A stretch of DNA of 64,000 bases from Akkermansiaceae bacterium UBA956 (GTDB lineage Bacteria; Verrucomicrobiota; Verrucomicrobiia; Verrucomicrobiales; Akkermansiaceae), in contig DBCO01000034.1 in NCBI GenBank assembly GCA_002293145.1, forward strand, positions 3,160 through 67,159, in the 5' to 3' direction. Below, piece by piece: positions 29,301-38,246 of the stretch. Position numbers and translations under genes: made by a program. Below the pieces are notes generated by a model, which saw only the letters and a program-made list of their open reading frames with translations, ran no database searches and was not told the origin of the DNA. Numbering within the stretch: the stretch's first letter is position 1; each line of letters starts with the position of its first letter.

Positions 29301-30798
29301 GCAATACGCGCAGGCTGGCACGACATGTCCTCCTGTAGTGGTCGAAGTTCGCGGTGCCAGTGGCGCGCTCGCTCAAGATTATACCGGCGCGATCACGCTC
29401 GCTCTTGTCGAATCCGGCACTGGATTGCTAGGCACTCTCACGCGACAAGCCACGCAGGGCATAGCGATTTTTGATGACCTTAGCATCACACAACCTGGCA
29501 ACTATGCATGGACGGCTTCATCGGGTGGCCTTGTCGGCGACTCCTCGCTGATCAGCACTCGCGTTGCAAAAATTTCCTCACTGATCATGCCCGAGTTCAT
29601 GCAAGGGGAGGCACCCACCAATGTGCAGCGCGTGCCGTTTGCGTCGTTGCTGCGCATCGAAGGATTGCTGCCCAATGCCACGTATCGCTATGCCCCGCAG
29701 TTTGTTGATGGGGATGACCCTACGACGAATGAAGGGGCCGGAAATATGATCTTCCGAGGTGTTCCCTTTGTCAGGAGCACCAGCTCTCCAAGATTTCTAG
29801 CAACTGACTTGCTCACACGACACGCTGAATTTGTCACCGATGCGCTCGGAACATTCACCGGATGGTTTTTCATCGAGCCGACGAACAACATTCGCTTCAC
29901 CGCTGGCAACACGGGTTGGCTGCGGATCTTGCTCAACGATGGCAATGCAGGCGACGTCACGGCATTTCACCTCACCGCGGCGCCAAGCATTCAGGTGCTG
30001 GATTTTGGTTCGTCATCGACACAAGGATCAGCGGTGTATGGTCAATCCAGTGCGGCGCCGCGCAACGTCATGGTGTTCTACGAGGATGCCGCTGGTGCGA
30101 TGAGGCCCGTGGGAGCCAGCATTGTCGAGGGCAGTGGCATTCTGGCCGATGCCAATCATGCCGCGTTTTATCGCAATGAAGTGCTCGGGCAAACAGGACG
30201 ATGGGGCAGCATTTTGCCAAACGATCTGAGTGCGGGCATTCGCCGCATCGAAGAGCGTAATGGGGTGACGGGTGAGATTGTGGGTACCAATGTTTTTGCA
30301 CAAAGTCATCCACTCACCACGCTGATGAACCGCGGCGCGAATGCCTTAGCCTTGCATGTGCCGAGTTCCACAGCGAGTCCCCTTGCTCATTGGCAAGCAT
30401 CACGCTTTGTTCTAGCAGATTTGCAAACGATGAGCACTGCTGGTGCCGCACAGTCAGATCCTGATGGTGATGGCGTGGTGAATTTGTTAGAATTTGCCTT
30501 CGCCATGGATCCTTTCGTGTCCTCACAAGAGGGATTGCCGAAGCTCGACTGGGAGACCGTGAATGGCACACGCAGGGTGATCTTCCGCTACAGCCGATTG
30601 AAGGAAAACCACGGACTCGAATACATGGTTGAGCGCTCGCACACGCTCCAGCCTTGGACTAATGCTGCCAGCCTTTGGACGGGTGAAGAAGAGACCGTGA
30701 ACAATCCTGATGGCATCACCGAGACGATCACACGTCGCAAGCCAATGGCTGATCTTGAGAAAGGGGAATTTTTCCGCGTTAAGGTGACAGAACCTTGA
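23383..30798 (+). CDS. Giant secreted LamG / discoidin-like / LTD / CotH-kinase-like surface protein
   Basis: The 2471-residue protein has a signal peptide (CALALCAPAFSQ). Domains follow in order: LamG/concanavalin-like (about 30-265); an Ig-like stretch; three F5/8-type discoidin-like repeats (about 375-810); a lamin-tail domain (about 893-1020; DPSDWIELRNPNP); a chitobiase-type beta-sandwich (LLYSLDGSEPS); a CotH-kinase-like domain (about 1160-1400) with the DxDxxF-type motif in WSADGDGFL; another such sandwich (IYYTADGSDP); a jelly-roll segment (DDGAVVYVNGTEVVR, about 1650); and late beta-rich repeats. It ends in the lineage-typical module DPDGDGVVNLLEFAF. It is probably attached to or released from the cell surface and may bind polysaccharide. 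CotH domains phosphorylate proteins in spores, but activity here is unproven. Confidence 0.88.
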   Translation: MKKSPFATICALALCAPAFSQSYIDPSDALGIWDFNSTAVPTQSTDVMTGTPMIFQGAAAFSADAAGRSGSAGDRALYLGTTGGNYAQVNDSNFMGLVNQSNLASDQLTVVFWQKWSTAIASSSTVWFNSPNSSGGNRGFQAHVPYSDNVVYFDTSGCCDNPAQRINANIATLFPSFNWQAWHHIAIVKNGGVKQVWVNGQLLVSQASGASALLGDWTEMQVGKQFVSATETVRGWIDDFAVFGTALNSTQINALHGGAGPASLVVPADQLPPVISSAVPANQSTFHPPASGLSFTASTVSPNTINPSDITLKLNGVDVSANLSIGGTATQRTVSYTGTLVTQQYYSAVATVQDQADRTQTLNWSFDTADATLVPTHKNLPLASIGSVVLSSVNGSANGALGWDNNPATYAESQNLAGSYWEMELNRTITASRLLITAPSNPALTGVLNGARVRLYDLRDQLVDEYSISTLGAGATWAVFLPNGTDARILRLDFPPGVTNGLGDHRLAVAEVKIVGDGTPAFGPIDLVNVGTVVQSTVNASNIGTNALDGNPATVAETMNVAASFWELKLDRARRLDRIEIVNSATAPTRLTGLTLRVLDNDSNVLATTTLSNPGANATWSYDLPSSLPNARSVRISLENGALNGNGNNVISFADITLIAGQNYARNATSYMVRLVDSLPVASLANDGNHATHSETTTQSTDGWWEADLGETRALYSVRAVPFDAEANQARLSHATLRLYDENHLSIYSQHLSGTSPLFDIALPGPIQARYVRIGFENKERSSPDGGIEWYLRLREVMAFGRPAGEEGIAQFEASQANVAAGAPVELTWQVEDMRELFMYPNQGSMGAATLTNGSGSFAVSPAVSTEYTLLGRDHDQHFIRHVTVLVDGQALPPHISEICANNKFSYEDGYGDPSDWIELRNPNPTAFSIAGYGLSDNPLLPMKWVFPVGTTIPAHGTVLVMASNRTDGTDAEGNLHASFALSAAGESVVLTAPDGTTTVDSIINFPALENDMTYGRNRDGTLSMMEPTPAAWNDGTNYSGWLEAPTYSHSRGIHTTAFSLVLNNPNPVGQLLYSLDGSEPSLPYTAAINISGSTTVRARVVATGYRDPQAVTHSYIFHQSVISSPLMNTTYTQGALSGRLQNGLTQLPTLCISVPTLPDDYNEREASLEVIMPDGTPPVQINAGINRVGGSWTNFAKKSYRLSFRAIYGQKSLDLPLFRGFDRSIPATNQVDTLSITAGNHDMVDRGFYMANRFVEDTMLDMGSLNPHGRFVHVYINGVYWGQYNAHERLEDSFLADYLGGKTDDYVNVRGNDNAGDNFIIGTPEPPNRASWEYVRANRNSYAAIKDRVDVSQLIDFMLVWYYGDCESEYRCAGSIEPGSGYKFWSADGDGFLRTSALSLNRTANTGPGGIFGALAAEGHPDFKTLLADRIYKHFFNNGAMTPERNTARLNARMAEIQDSLIAECARWGYRTPTDWESAAQTIRTGLFPNRTSNLFTMLKAQNYYPTIDPPTLSQHGGSVAKGTAVTLNSGAGTIYYTADGSDPRLAGGGISPLAQTATITSTSHIPLGASWKYFDQGSLPAPNWNTSSYIDTAWFSGNAPLGYGGGQTTTVSFGTNTNNKHRTTYFRKVINIPNVSAITTVNLGIARDDGAVVYVNGTEVVRSNMPTGTIAYSTSASTTITAEKTTILPFTIPASLFVNGDNLIAVEIHQVNAVSLDLWFDASLTTSSSPYIPINQNTQVKARLLNGSAWSALADAPFFIAHPLASGPYVFQEWADTNAAGQYPEAMRFMQTSLIDPPLASSMDTPWPLAYNLPSQSRINGMGSQGVAFVNTGDVQALPGAGFVGAAVVSLNTIGTQDIRVTWTGGTIAPNVRDYGIRLQYRVGTTGAYQDVLDSLGQPVEYVRNASANHSQVIGPVTLPIAAENQPLVEVRWKYYYRSGSSGSRARLRIDNIQINAGPVLASSLEFNSVPQYAQAGTTCPPVVVEVRGASGALAQDYTGAITLALVESGTGLLGTLTRQATQGIAIFDDLSITQPGNYAWTASSGGLVGDSSLISTRVAKISSLIMPEFMQGEAPTNVQRVPFASLLRIEGLLPNATYRYAPQFVDGDDPTTNEGAGNMIFRGVPFVRSTSSPRFLATDLLTRHAEFVTDALGTFTGWFFIEPTNNIRFTAGNTGWLRILLNDGNAGDVTAFHLTAAPSIQVLDFGSSSTQGSAVYGQSSAAPRNVMVFYEDAAGAMRPVGASIVEGSGILADANHAAFYRNEVLGQTGRWGSILPNDLSAGIRRIEERNGVTGEIVGTNVFAQSHPLTTLMNRGANALALHVPSSTASPLAHWQASRFVLADLQTMSTAGAAQSDPDGDGVVNLLEFAFAMDPFVSSQEGLPKLDWETVNGTRRVIFRYSRLKENHGLEYMVERSHTLQPWTNAASLWTGEEETVNNPDGITETITRRKPMADLEKGEFFRVKVTEP

Positions 30799-30811
30799 CG
30801 CACAAAAAAAA

Positions 30812-33800
30812 TTAGGGCGCGCTGACTTTGAGACGAATGAATTCTTTTTCGCTGGTGCCGTAGGGAACCGAACTACGATACTGCACTGTCTCAGTGCCAT
30901 CGTTGTTGTTGATAGCGATGCCGAACTCGATCAAATGCAGAGTGCCACTTTCTTCGTTCCAGCTATCGAGGCTATCAGAAATTTGCGGCGCATAGTCGAT
31001 GTCAGCTTCTTTCAGTCGACGACGGAAGCTCAAGGCGAGGTATTCACTTGCGCCTTCAGTGACGCGTGTCGCCACCACAGACGAGGGCCCTGCGGTCAAG
31101 GGGTTGAGATTCAAGGCATACTCAAGCAGATTGTTTAAGCCATCGCCATCAGGGTCAGCAAAGTGACCGGAAACGTTGGCATCGGCAAGTTGCGTTGCGT
31201 TGAAATATTGATTGCGCCATGCGGATGCGAGGTAGGTGTGAGTGATGTTGATCACCACATCGACGGGCTCAGCCGCGAGGAAATTGCCATTGCCTGCTTG
31301 TGTCGCTCGTATGGTCACAGGTCCGACCACGAGTGGAATGAGTTGATTGGTCTCGAAGTTTGCTACTCCAGAAATCAATGCCAGATTTACCGGCAATCCG
31401 GAACTTGCGGTAGCACTGAGGCTCAAGCCAGCGCCATCGAGCGGATAGCTCGCAGTAGGTGTGAAATCAATCGACTGGGAGGCTGCCGCAATGACAAGTG
31501 TGTCACTCGCAGTACCCTCAAATCCAGGTTCTGTCACGGTGGCACTCACGGTGTAGGAGCCGCCATCGGTTGGTGGCGTAGGCGATCCATTGTAGGAAAG
31601 ACTTACCATTTTGCCCGCAGGCACCGTCGTGAACGAGGCAGATTTTTCCGTGCCATCGTAGCTGTGACTCAGTCCACTCAAGCTGATGGTGACCAAATTA
31701 TCGACGGTGCCGGGCGAGCCATTGTTGACAAAAGCAGCACGCCAGTTAGTCGCCACATTGTGATCAGGGGCACTGCTAGGGCTGATCAAGGTGAGCGATG
31801 GGCCTGTGCCATCTGCCGCAGTGGGCCAAGGCGCTTGATCGTAGCGCGCACCCAGCGGATTGATGTCGTGGATGGCGGTTCCAGCACCATAGGAGAGCTT
31901 GATTTGCTCGCCCGAGTTCGCGAGGTTGGCGAGCGCATCCCAAACGCCGGCAACGGGCAAACCTGTGCCGTAGCGTGCTTGGAAAGACGGCAAATGCTTG
32001 ACGATAAGCACATAGGCACCTGGCGCGAGTGATGTGATCGCGGAGCCTGCAAAGTCAAAGTCCACACCTTTGGTGAAGCGTAATTCAGTGAGGTCCAACG
32101 TAAGCGTCGAGGAAATGTTGCGCAGTTCGATGAACTCGTAGTCGTTGTTGAAATTCGATCCTCCTGCAACAAGTTCTGTCGGCGTCGGTGCGGAGGGATT
32201 GTACATGATTTCGGTAATCATCAAGTTGTTCTGCCATACCGTAACATCGGGTGTGGTGACGGTGAATTGCATCGGCTCCGACCAATTTGAGTAGCGTCCA
32301 GTCACGTCTTTATGACGCACACGTGCACGATAGGTGCTGCCGGGGCGTAAGTCCGCAATGGGGATCTGTTTCTGGGGAGTAAAGCTGGTAAGATCTCCGG
32401 AGTGCCACACGGATTCGATTTCATACTTGCGCGGTGTGCCCGCTACGTAGCCAGCAATCCCCGGTGCGTAGATTTCACCAATGCGCCATTGTATTGCCGA
32501 GAAAGTGCCGTTTCCGTTAGGATCGCTAAAGCCACTAGAGGTGAAGCGGACATCGTTGGCGGGAAAGTTCGCGGTGCCAGTATACGAGATCGTAGGTTTG
32601 TTTGGGAAATTCGTATCAGCTGCCTGCGTTGGTTCGTTCCGTGAGTCCGCATAGCCCCCATAGAAAGACTCCCATTCAAGATACTTGTAGCCATAGCCTT
32701 TTTGACGGTTGACGTCGCTGTCTGTTCCTCCGCCCGCAGTGTTGGTTGCCTTACGCACCCATGAGGCTGCGCCGCTTGGGTAGGTGTTTGTCGCAAAATC
32801 CACATACCAATTCACCCGGGCCTGGAAGTCGGAAAATCCGGCGCCGCCTAGGTTCACTCCGCCGGTATTTTGGAGAGTGCGCACCCATGAGCCTGTGGAA
32901 ACAGAGCCACCAGCACCACGTGAACCATCGAGGAAATCAGTGCGTAAAAAATTTCCTTTCGAGTTGTTTTGTCCATTGTTCGCACCATTGCCCGATGTCC
33001 GCGTATGCATGTTCCAATGCACGGCATCGAGGTAGGCCCACGAATTCCCATTCGCTCCCGCAGGATCGACAAGGCGCGCGTATTCATCCATCAACTGACC
33101 AATCTGACCACCGTTTGCAGATCCATCAGAAGCCATCAAATTGAGAAGTTCTCGACAACGATTGCGATACTCCAGTGCCAATTGCGGATGGCGTAAAATC
33201 GGCACAATGCTATTGGGCTGACCCGAAACAAACACGCCATCGATGGTGCCGCCCCAGTGGTGCGCGGCGATGAATTGCATGTCGAGGTCATAGGCGAGAA
33301 TCTCCCAACGATTATCACTACTACGATGATAGTAGCGGTAGTTGTCACCAGGCCGGACATCGACGTTTCCGCTCAAACGATTCAGCGCAAGGAAGGTGTA
33401 GAGTTTATCGAGATCGATGTTGTCGCGATACCACTGAACAGTTTGTCCGCCTGTAAACATTGCGCTGCGGAAAGTGTTCCAGTCTGAACCATCTCCAGGC
33501 TGGCCTTCAGACCGATGTTTTTGGTCGCCACCATTGCCTTCAATAGCGTAGATATTGCCATCAGATAGTCCGCGTTCATCAAGCATGTTCCCCTCCGTTG
33601 GTTCCAGTCCTAAATAGAGCCCCCAGAGATCCGAGTCGTATTGATTGGTGGGTGATTGCTCGGTTGCGGAGTCAATCACGCGCCAGTGGATGTTGTGCGT
33701 TTTGAAGTTGGTGTTCCCCGCGAGTTCATACATGCGCGCCGAAGCGGCTTCTTCAATGCCAGCGCTGCCACGGTTTGCCGCGGCCCAGGGACAGGCATTT

Positions 33801-36800
33801 GCATTTATGACTAAGTTGTTCCATCTTTCCTTGTATTTCTTGCCGTAGTTGTCACGCGCTTGCAAATCACGCGCTTTGTTGAAGAAAATGTTCCACTTGT
33901 TTTTGCCCGTATTATACGTCGAACCAATGCCGCGATTTTTGAATTGGATGTGATCATACACCACGCCGTCATAGACCAGCGTTCCGTAAAACCGCACCCC
34001 GTTGAAGCTGCCGTTGTATTGGCAATTTTCCACATCAGTGCCGTTGGCGACAAGATGATACGGCGGCAGTGAACCAATCATCGCAGAGTCAAACGTGACG
34101 TCAGTGGTTGCCGGAAATCCCGCATACGTAGTTGGGCGAAATTTTCCGGTGTACGCAGGCACACCGTTGTAAACAAAGTAGGCAAAGTTTGGCTGTTCGT
34201 CATCAGCGTAAGGCACTTTCACACTATTGCTCAGCGCATCCAGTGCGGTGATCGTGTAGCGCACTAGACGACGATGCACTTGCACGGTTGCGGGCAAGGT
34301 CACAGAAAAAATACCATCCCCTGCGAGCAAATCTCCGCCAGTACCATCATCAACCATCGGCACAGTTGTCCACGATGTGTTATACGCCGCATCGGTTTTG
34401 CGAATGTAGGCACCTGGGTCCAACGTTTGATAGGCAAGATTCACCGAGCCAATGCCATCGATGTCAGTGATTTTTGCCGTCACCAGTATAGGCACGTTAG
34501 CCGCTGGTGCGTTAGGCGTATGCGTGACTTGGCGAATCACCGGCGGTGCCGTGGAGAGTGTTTGGTAAATGGAATTCTGCGCACCCGGTGTTACCGCGCT
34601 GCTACTATTGATATAGTTGCTCAATCTGGCATCGAAAAAATAATCGCCGCTGGCCGCATTCTGGTTGATCGACTGCACACAGATCACGTTCGTGCCGCCA
34701 TTGAGATAGGAATCAGCATTGTTCAGCGTGATGGTTTCCCAATCACCAACGGGGTGGTCGTTGGTAGCTATTCCGTTAAAGGGAACTTCACCCGCGGGCA
34801 CATTGAGTCGCGCGACTTCTTCCCCATTGATCCACACAATGGCACCATCGTCATACTTGATGCGCAGCGAAAGCGACTCAGGTACTTGCCCAGCTGCGAT
34901 GGTGAAGGTATTGCGATAATACATCGTCGAGTGCAGACCCTGCATACCTGTCAGCGCCGTGTTGACAACATAGCCGCCTCCGAAGCCGACGGGAGTGGTC
35001 GCAGTCGTCCAGTCCACGTCATCGAAAACCAATTGCCGCCAATCATTCACGGGCTCACTCGGTTCTTCGGTGCCGCGGACGTATTTCCACAAGTTGCTTG
35101 CCTCATTCAAATAAACAACCTCGGTGCTGACAACGGTGCCACCGGAGCGCCATGAACCACCGAGGTTGTTGTCGAGGCTCGGGTGAATCAATTCCATCGA
35201 TGGCCCCAATCCGCGCGCCGATGTCGGCCATGGGAATCCCGACTGATACTCGACTTCATCTTGAATCACATTCGCGGCATTGTTGAGCACGATGTGATCG
35301 CTCTCGTTCGCTAGTTTTCCGACGTAGGGACCGAGCGGAAGAAATCCAAATCTTGCTTGGAATGCGGTCGGGTTCTGGGCAACGCAAATGTATGCGCCAG
35401 CACTGAGCATGGTACCCGATGGAAAGGCATAGGTGATGCCTTCAGTGAGCGTCCAGCCACTGAGATCCACCGGATCATCGCCGGGATTGAAGATTTCAAT
35501 GAACTCATGCTGCGTCGGCCCAGTGGTCGGGTCATCGGCGGGACCAAAGTGGATTTCATTGATCACGGGTGCTGGTGGCACATAGTTGGTGGTCGTGAAA
35601 GTATCACTCGCAGCGGCCCAAGCTGAGCCCGCGCTATTACTGGCGAAGAAGCGGAAAAAATACGCAGTGGTCGGAGTCAGCCCGCTGATTTGTTTGGTGA
35701 AACCTGCAGACTTCGGACCGAGCACAATGTTATTGCTCCATGCGCCAGCGGTAATGCCGCCATCTGTTAGGCCATAGTAAAGCGTCACGGTAGAAATCTG
35801 ATTTCCTGTAGCGGTGACTTGTCCGGCCAGCAAGGCATTGGTGCCACTGACGGCGAGAGGAGTTGAGTTGATGATGGCGGGCGGTGTAATGGCAAGAGTG
35901 ATAAACGACGAGCTAGCACTCGACCACGTGGTGCCTGCGCTGTTGACGGCTCTTGCGCGGAAGTAGTAGGTGGTATTGGCCGTCAGCCCCGTGGCATCAC
36001 CCGTTGCCGCACCGGTCTGCGTTCCCAGTGCAAGGGAATTTGACCACGCACCTGCATTGATGCCGCCATCACTGGTGCCATAAAAAATCGTTACCGCCGG
36101 CGCATTACCTCCTGTGGAATCAACGGAGATCGGCAGGGAAGCCGAATTGATGGTGATCGCTGTTGCCGCGGATTGCGAGATGGTAGCAGCTACGGCAGCT
36201 GTGTCAAAACTCTGCGATGTTGCGGCCCAAGACGTGCCTGATGCATTCGTCGCACGAGCCGTGAAAAAATACGAGCTGTTAGGGCTGAGTCCGCTGATCG
36301 ACTGCGAGAACGCCCCGCTATAGGTGCCGCTTAAGTTGACCGAGTTCGCCCAATTTCCTGCCGTGGTGCCGCCATTGGTAGGCCCGTAAAAAACCGTCAC
36401 CGCAGGAGCGGCGCTGCCGATGCTGGTGATGGTGCCGTTAAGCGTGGCCGAGTTTTGCGTGATGCTGCTCGCTGCGGAGTTCGCGACAGTTGCTGTGCCA
36501 ACGGGGGTATTCGGTGTAGCATCGAGACGAATGTTGTCGAAGTGACTGCGACCATTTCCTTTTGCTTCCAATCTTATGCGTATGGTTTGCCCTACCAGAG
36601 TAGCATTCGAAGATGTATCCAGAACCAGTGGGGGAGCATCAGCAAAAGTCCCAGCGGTAACGTTCGCAAAAGCGTCATAGTTGCCTGCTACTCCTCCATT
36701 CGTAGGTGTAGAGAGCCGATAGCGTGAAATGTTTCCAGAGGAAGTATTTCCTGATCTGTGTCCTACAGCAACGGTGAGCGTATATGTTGTATTGGCCTGA

Positions 36801-37069
36801 TAGGTGATTGCGAGATCTTGGTAAACATAGCGGGTATTTCGTGAATCAAGCTCGATACCTAAATGGTCGACGCCATCGGAAACAAAGCCTGCGATTTGCT
36901 CTTTAAAGGTGTCAAATCCCCCGTATCCCGCGCGTGCCCAAGGCGTCATCGTGTAACTATACCCTGGTCCTGTAGGATCCCCCGTTTCAAACGAAAAATC
37001 GGGAATCGTAATCGGTGCGGCGATTGCGCGGCTGAGGCACAACAAGGCCAGGAGAATGCGAAATTTCAT
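30812..37069 (-). CDS. Giant secreted Fn3-like repeat / LTD / CotH-kinase-like surface protein
   Basis: The 2085-residue protein has a signal peptide (ILLALLCLSRAIAAP) and an N-terminal beta-sandwich (about 20-195). Three tandem Fn3-like repeats of about 95 residues follow (about 197-490), each with a VTVFYG/VTIFYG/VTLYYG strand and an SG.W..S segment. Next come a lamin-tail domain (HEFIEIFNPGDDPVDLSGW), a jelly roll (DDGAIVWINGEEVARLN), a CotH-kinase-like domain with YDLDMQF, a further Fn3 and lamin-tail domain, an MBG-like domain (SGLSHSYDGTEKSASF), and the terminal DPDGDGLNNLLEYAL module. It converges on the other giant gene with only 13 bases between stops and no clear terminator. It lies 43 bases after the small anchored protein gene and may share its promoter. 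Confidence 0.88.
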   Translation of the reverse strand: MKFRILLALLCLSRAIAAPITIPDFSFETGDPTGPGYSYTMTPWARAGYGGFDTFKEQIAGFVSDGVDHLGIELDSRNTRYVYQDLAITYQANTTYTLTVAVGHRSGNTSSGNISRYRLSTPTNGGVAGNYDAFANVTAGTFADAPPLVLDTSSNATLVGQTIRIRLEAKGNGRSHFDNIRLDATPNTPVGTATVANSAASSITQNSATLNGTITSIGSAAPAVTVFYGPTNGGTTAGNWANSVNLSGTYSGAFSQSISGLSPNSSYFFTARATNASGTSWAATSQSFDTAAVAATISQSAATAITINSASLPISVDSTGGNAPAVTIFYGTSDGGINAGAWSNSLALGTQTGAATGDATGLTANTTYYFRARAVNSAGTTWSSASSSFITLAITPPAIINSTPLAVSGTNALLAGQVTATGNQISTVTLYYGLTDGGITAGAWSNNIVLGPKSAGFTKQISGLTPTTAYFFRFFASNSAGSAWAAASDTFTTTNYVPPAPVINEIHFGPADDPTTGPTQHEFIEIFNPGDDPVDLSGWTLTEGITYAFPSGTMLSAGAYICVAQNPTAFQARFGFLPLGPYVGKLANESDHIVLNNAANVIQDEVEYQSGFPWPTSARGLGPSMELIHPSLDNNLGGSWRSGGTVVSTEVVYLNEASNLWKYVRGTEEPSEPVNDWRQLVFDDVDWTTATTPVGFGGGYVVNTALTGMQGLHSTMYYRNTFTIAAGQVPESLSLRIKYDDGAIVWINGEEVARLNVPAGEVPFNGIATNDHPVGDWETITLNNADSYLNGGTNVICVQSINQNAASGDYFFDARLSNYINSSSAVTPGAQNSIYQTLSTAPPVIRQVTHTPNAPAANVPILVTAKITDIDGIGSVNLAYQTLDPGAYIRKTDAAYNTSWTTVPMVDDGTGGDLLAGDGIFSVTLPATVQVHRRLVRYTITALDALSNSVKVPYADDEQPNFAYFVYNGVPAYTGKFRPTTYAGFPATTDVTFDSAMIGSLPPYHLVANGTDVENCQYNGSFNGVRFYGTLVYDGVVYDHIQFKNRGIGSTYNTGKNKWNIFFNKARDLQARDNYGKKYKERWNNLVINANACPWAAANRGSAGIEEAASARMYELAGNTNFKTHNIHWRVIDSATEQSPTNQYDSDLWGLYLGLEPTEGNMLDERGLSDGNIYAIEGNGGDQKHRSEGQPGDGSDWNTFRSAMFTGGQTVQWYRDNIDLDKLYTFLALNRLSGNVDVRPGDNYRYYHRSSDNRWEILAYDLDMQFIAAHHWGGTIDGVFVSGQPNSIVPILRHPQLALEYRNRCRELLNLMASDGSANGGQIGQLMDEYARLVDPAGANGNSWAYLDAVHWNMHTRTSGNGANNGQNNSKGNFLRTDFLDGSRGAGGSVSTGSWVRTLQNTGGVNLGGAGFSDFQARVNWYVDFATNTYPSGAASWVRKATNTAGGGTDSDVNRQKGYGYKYLEWESFYGGYADSRNEPTQAADTNFPNKPTISYTGTANFPANDVRFTSSGFSDPNGNGTFSAIQWRIGEIYAPGIAGYVAGTPRKYEIESVWHSGDLTSFTPQKQIPIADLRPGSTYRARVRHKDVTGRYSNWSEPMQFTVTTPDVTVWQNNLMITEIMYNPSAPTPTELVAGGSNFNNDYEFIELRNISSTLTLDLTELRFTKGVDFDFAGSAITSLAPGAYVLIVKHLPSFQARYGTGLPVAGVWDALANLANSGEQIKLSYGAGTAIHDINPLGARYDQAPWPTAADGTGPSLTLISPSSAPDHNVATNWRAAFVNNGSPGTVDNLVTISLSGLSHSYDGTEKSASFTTVPAGKMVSLSYNGSPTPPTDGGSYTVSATVTEPGFEGTASDTLVIAAASQSIDFTPTASYPLDGAGLSLSATASSGLPVNLALISGVANFETNQLIPLVVGPVTIRATQAGNGNFLAAEPVDVVINITHTYLASAWRNQYFNATQLADANVSGHFADPDGDGLNNLLEYALNLNPLTAGPSSVVATRVTEGASEYLALSFRRRLKEADIDYAPQISDSLDSWNEESGTLHLIEFGIAINNNDGTETVQYRSSVPYGTSEKEFIRLKVSAP

Positions 37070-37112
37070 GGGTTTGGAACGGTGGTTTTTTCGGGGGGAG
37101 GAGAAACGGAAC

Positions 37113-38036
37113 TTATTTCTCCGGCTGCGGATTGAGCTCTTTCATGCCCTGGAAGCCTTCCATCATAGCACGCAGCCCGGTGGTGAGTTTTTGCGCGGAA
37201 AGCATCGTTTGGTCGAGTTTTTCCAGTTCCATCACCGGAAGGTTGCCATTCTGAAACGGCATTTGTTGATTGGAGTTCTGCGCCCGCTCGGCGGCTTTCT
37301 GCACAATGCCCGCAAGGGTGGTTTGTTGCTCCGCATTGAGCACTGAATTGAGCTGCTCGGCGAGTATTGGATCACTGAGATCATTGCCACCGCGGCCGGA
37401 GAGGGCAAAGCCACTGACGTTGCGCATCACGGCCAGCGTATCGGCCGATACCGCATCGTATTCTTCTTGGGTCATTTCGCCACGCGAGAGAGCATCGCCC
37501 GCGAGAATGGTTTCCATCATGCCTGTCGGCTCTGCCTCAATGGCACTAGCCAATTCATTCACGGCATCCATGCGCTCGCTGATGCGACTGGCGACAAGCG
37601 CGCTGACTTTTTCCTTCTGCTCATCGCTGAGGCCCAGTTGGTTGACCAATGCGTTAGTCGCTTGCGTCGTGGCGAGCTCCTTAGCAGATTCGGCACCGCC
37701 GAGCTTCGCGCCCATGTCGGCGAGTTCCACCGCATCCTTCAGCAGCCCCGCCATGTCTTCGGAAACTTTTTTCGAGAGCTTGGTGCGACCATCACCGTAT
37801 TTTTCCTTCAGCGCCGCCCACGCATTGTCGCCACTGCGTGGAGTCGAAGAGGTGTTAGATCCTGCCGCAGGACCATTGCCATTGCCCGATGAGGCCACCG
37901 CATTGGCGCCGTTGGCACTAGCCGTCGCCGCTGCCGGATCTGCGCCATTACTCTTGCCCATGGTAGTTCCTAAGTAAATACCGCCGCCGAGCAAAGCTAA
38001 GCCGATGACGCCGAAAAGAAGATGTTGTGGTTTCAT
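37113..38036 (-). CDS. Membrane-anchored periplasmic protein, unknown function
   Basis: The start at 38036 is chosen because it gives MKPQHLLFGVIGLALLGGG, a clean N-terminal membrane anchor; an upstream in-frame start at 38153 would add 39 residues. The 307-residue protein then has an Ala/Asn/Gly-rich linker (about 30-70) and a helical domain. The segment LGLSDEQKEKVSALVASRI, repeated in looser form as LNAEQQTTLAGIVQKAAERA, recalls the helix pattern of Spy/CpxP-like periplasmic proteins. The family is not recognised with certainty. It is immediately upstream of the 2085-residue giant protein on the same strand, so a joint role at the envelope is possible. Confidence 0.75.
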   Translation of the reverse strand: MKPQHLLFGVIGLALLGGGIYLGTTMGKSNGADPAAATASANGANAVASSGNGNGPAAGSNTSSTPRSGDNAWAALKEKYGDGRTKLSKKVSEDMAGLLKDAVELADMGAKLGGAESAKELATTQATNALVNQLGLSDEQKEKVSALVASRISERMDAVNELASAIEAEPTGMMETILAGDALSRGEMTQEEYDAVSADTLAVMRNVSGFALSGRGGNDLSDPILAEQLNSVLNAEQQTTLAGIVQKAAERAQNSNQQMPFQNGNLPVMELEKLDQTMLSAQKLTTGLRAMMEGFQGMKELNPQPEK

Positions 38037-38246
38037 ATCTGTTTGTAACACAAGTAACAGAGCACGAATAATCCCTGACCGCAAGGAAAATGGGTGAGCG
38101 GTAAGGCATAAGAATCGTCGTAAGCTCACGGAAATCGGTGAATTTTTTGTCATCGGCGGACTTGTGGTCGTTTTCGCGGTCTTTTTCTCGTTCTGGGAGG
38201 TGATTGCGATTGCCCTGCCCTTGCTTGATCGCTAGCGTCCCGCGCT

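Noticed and set aside
31163..35155. Plus-strand frames at 31163-32032 and 34274-35155
   Set aside because: They are antisense to the 2085-residue surface protein and low in recognisable structure.
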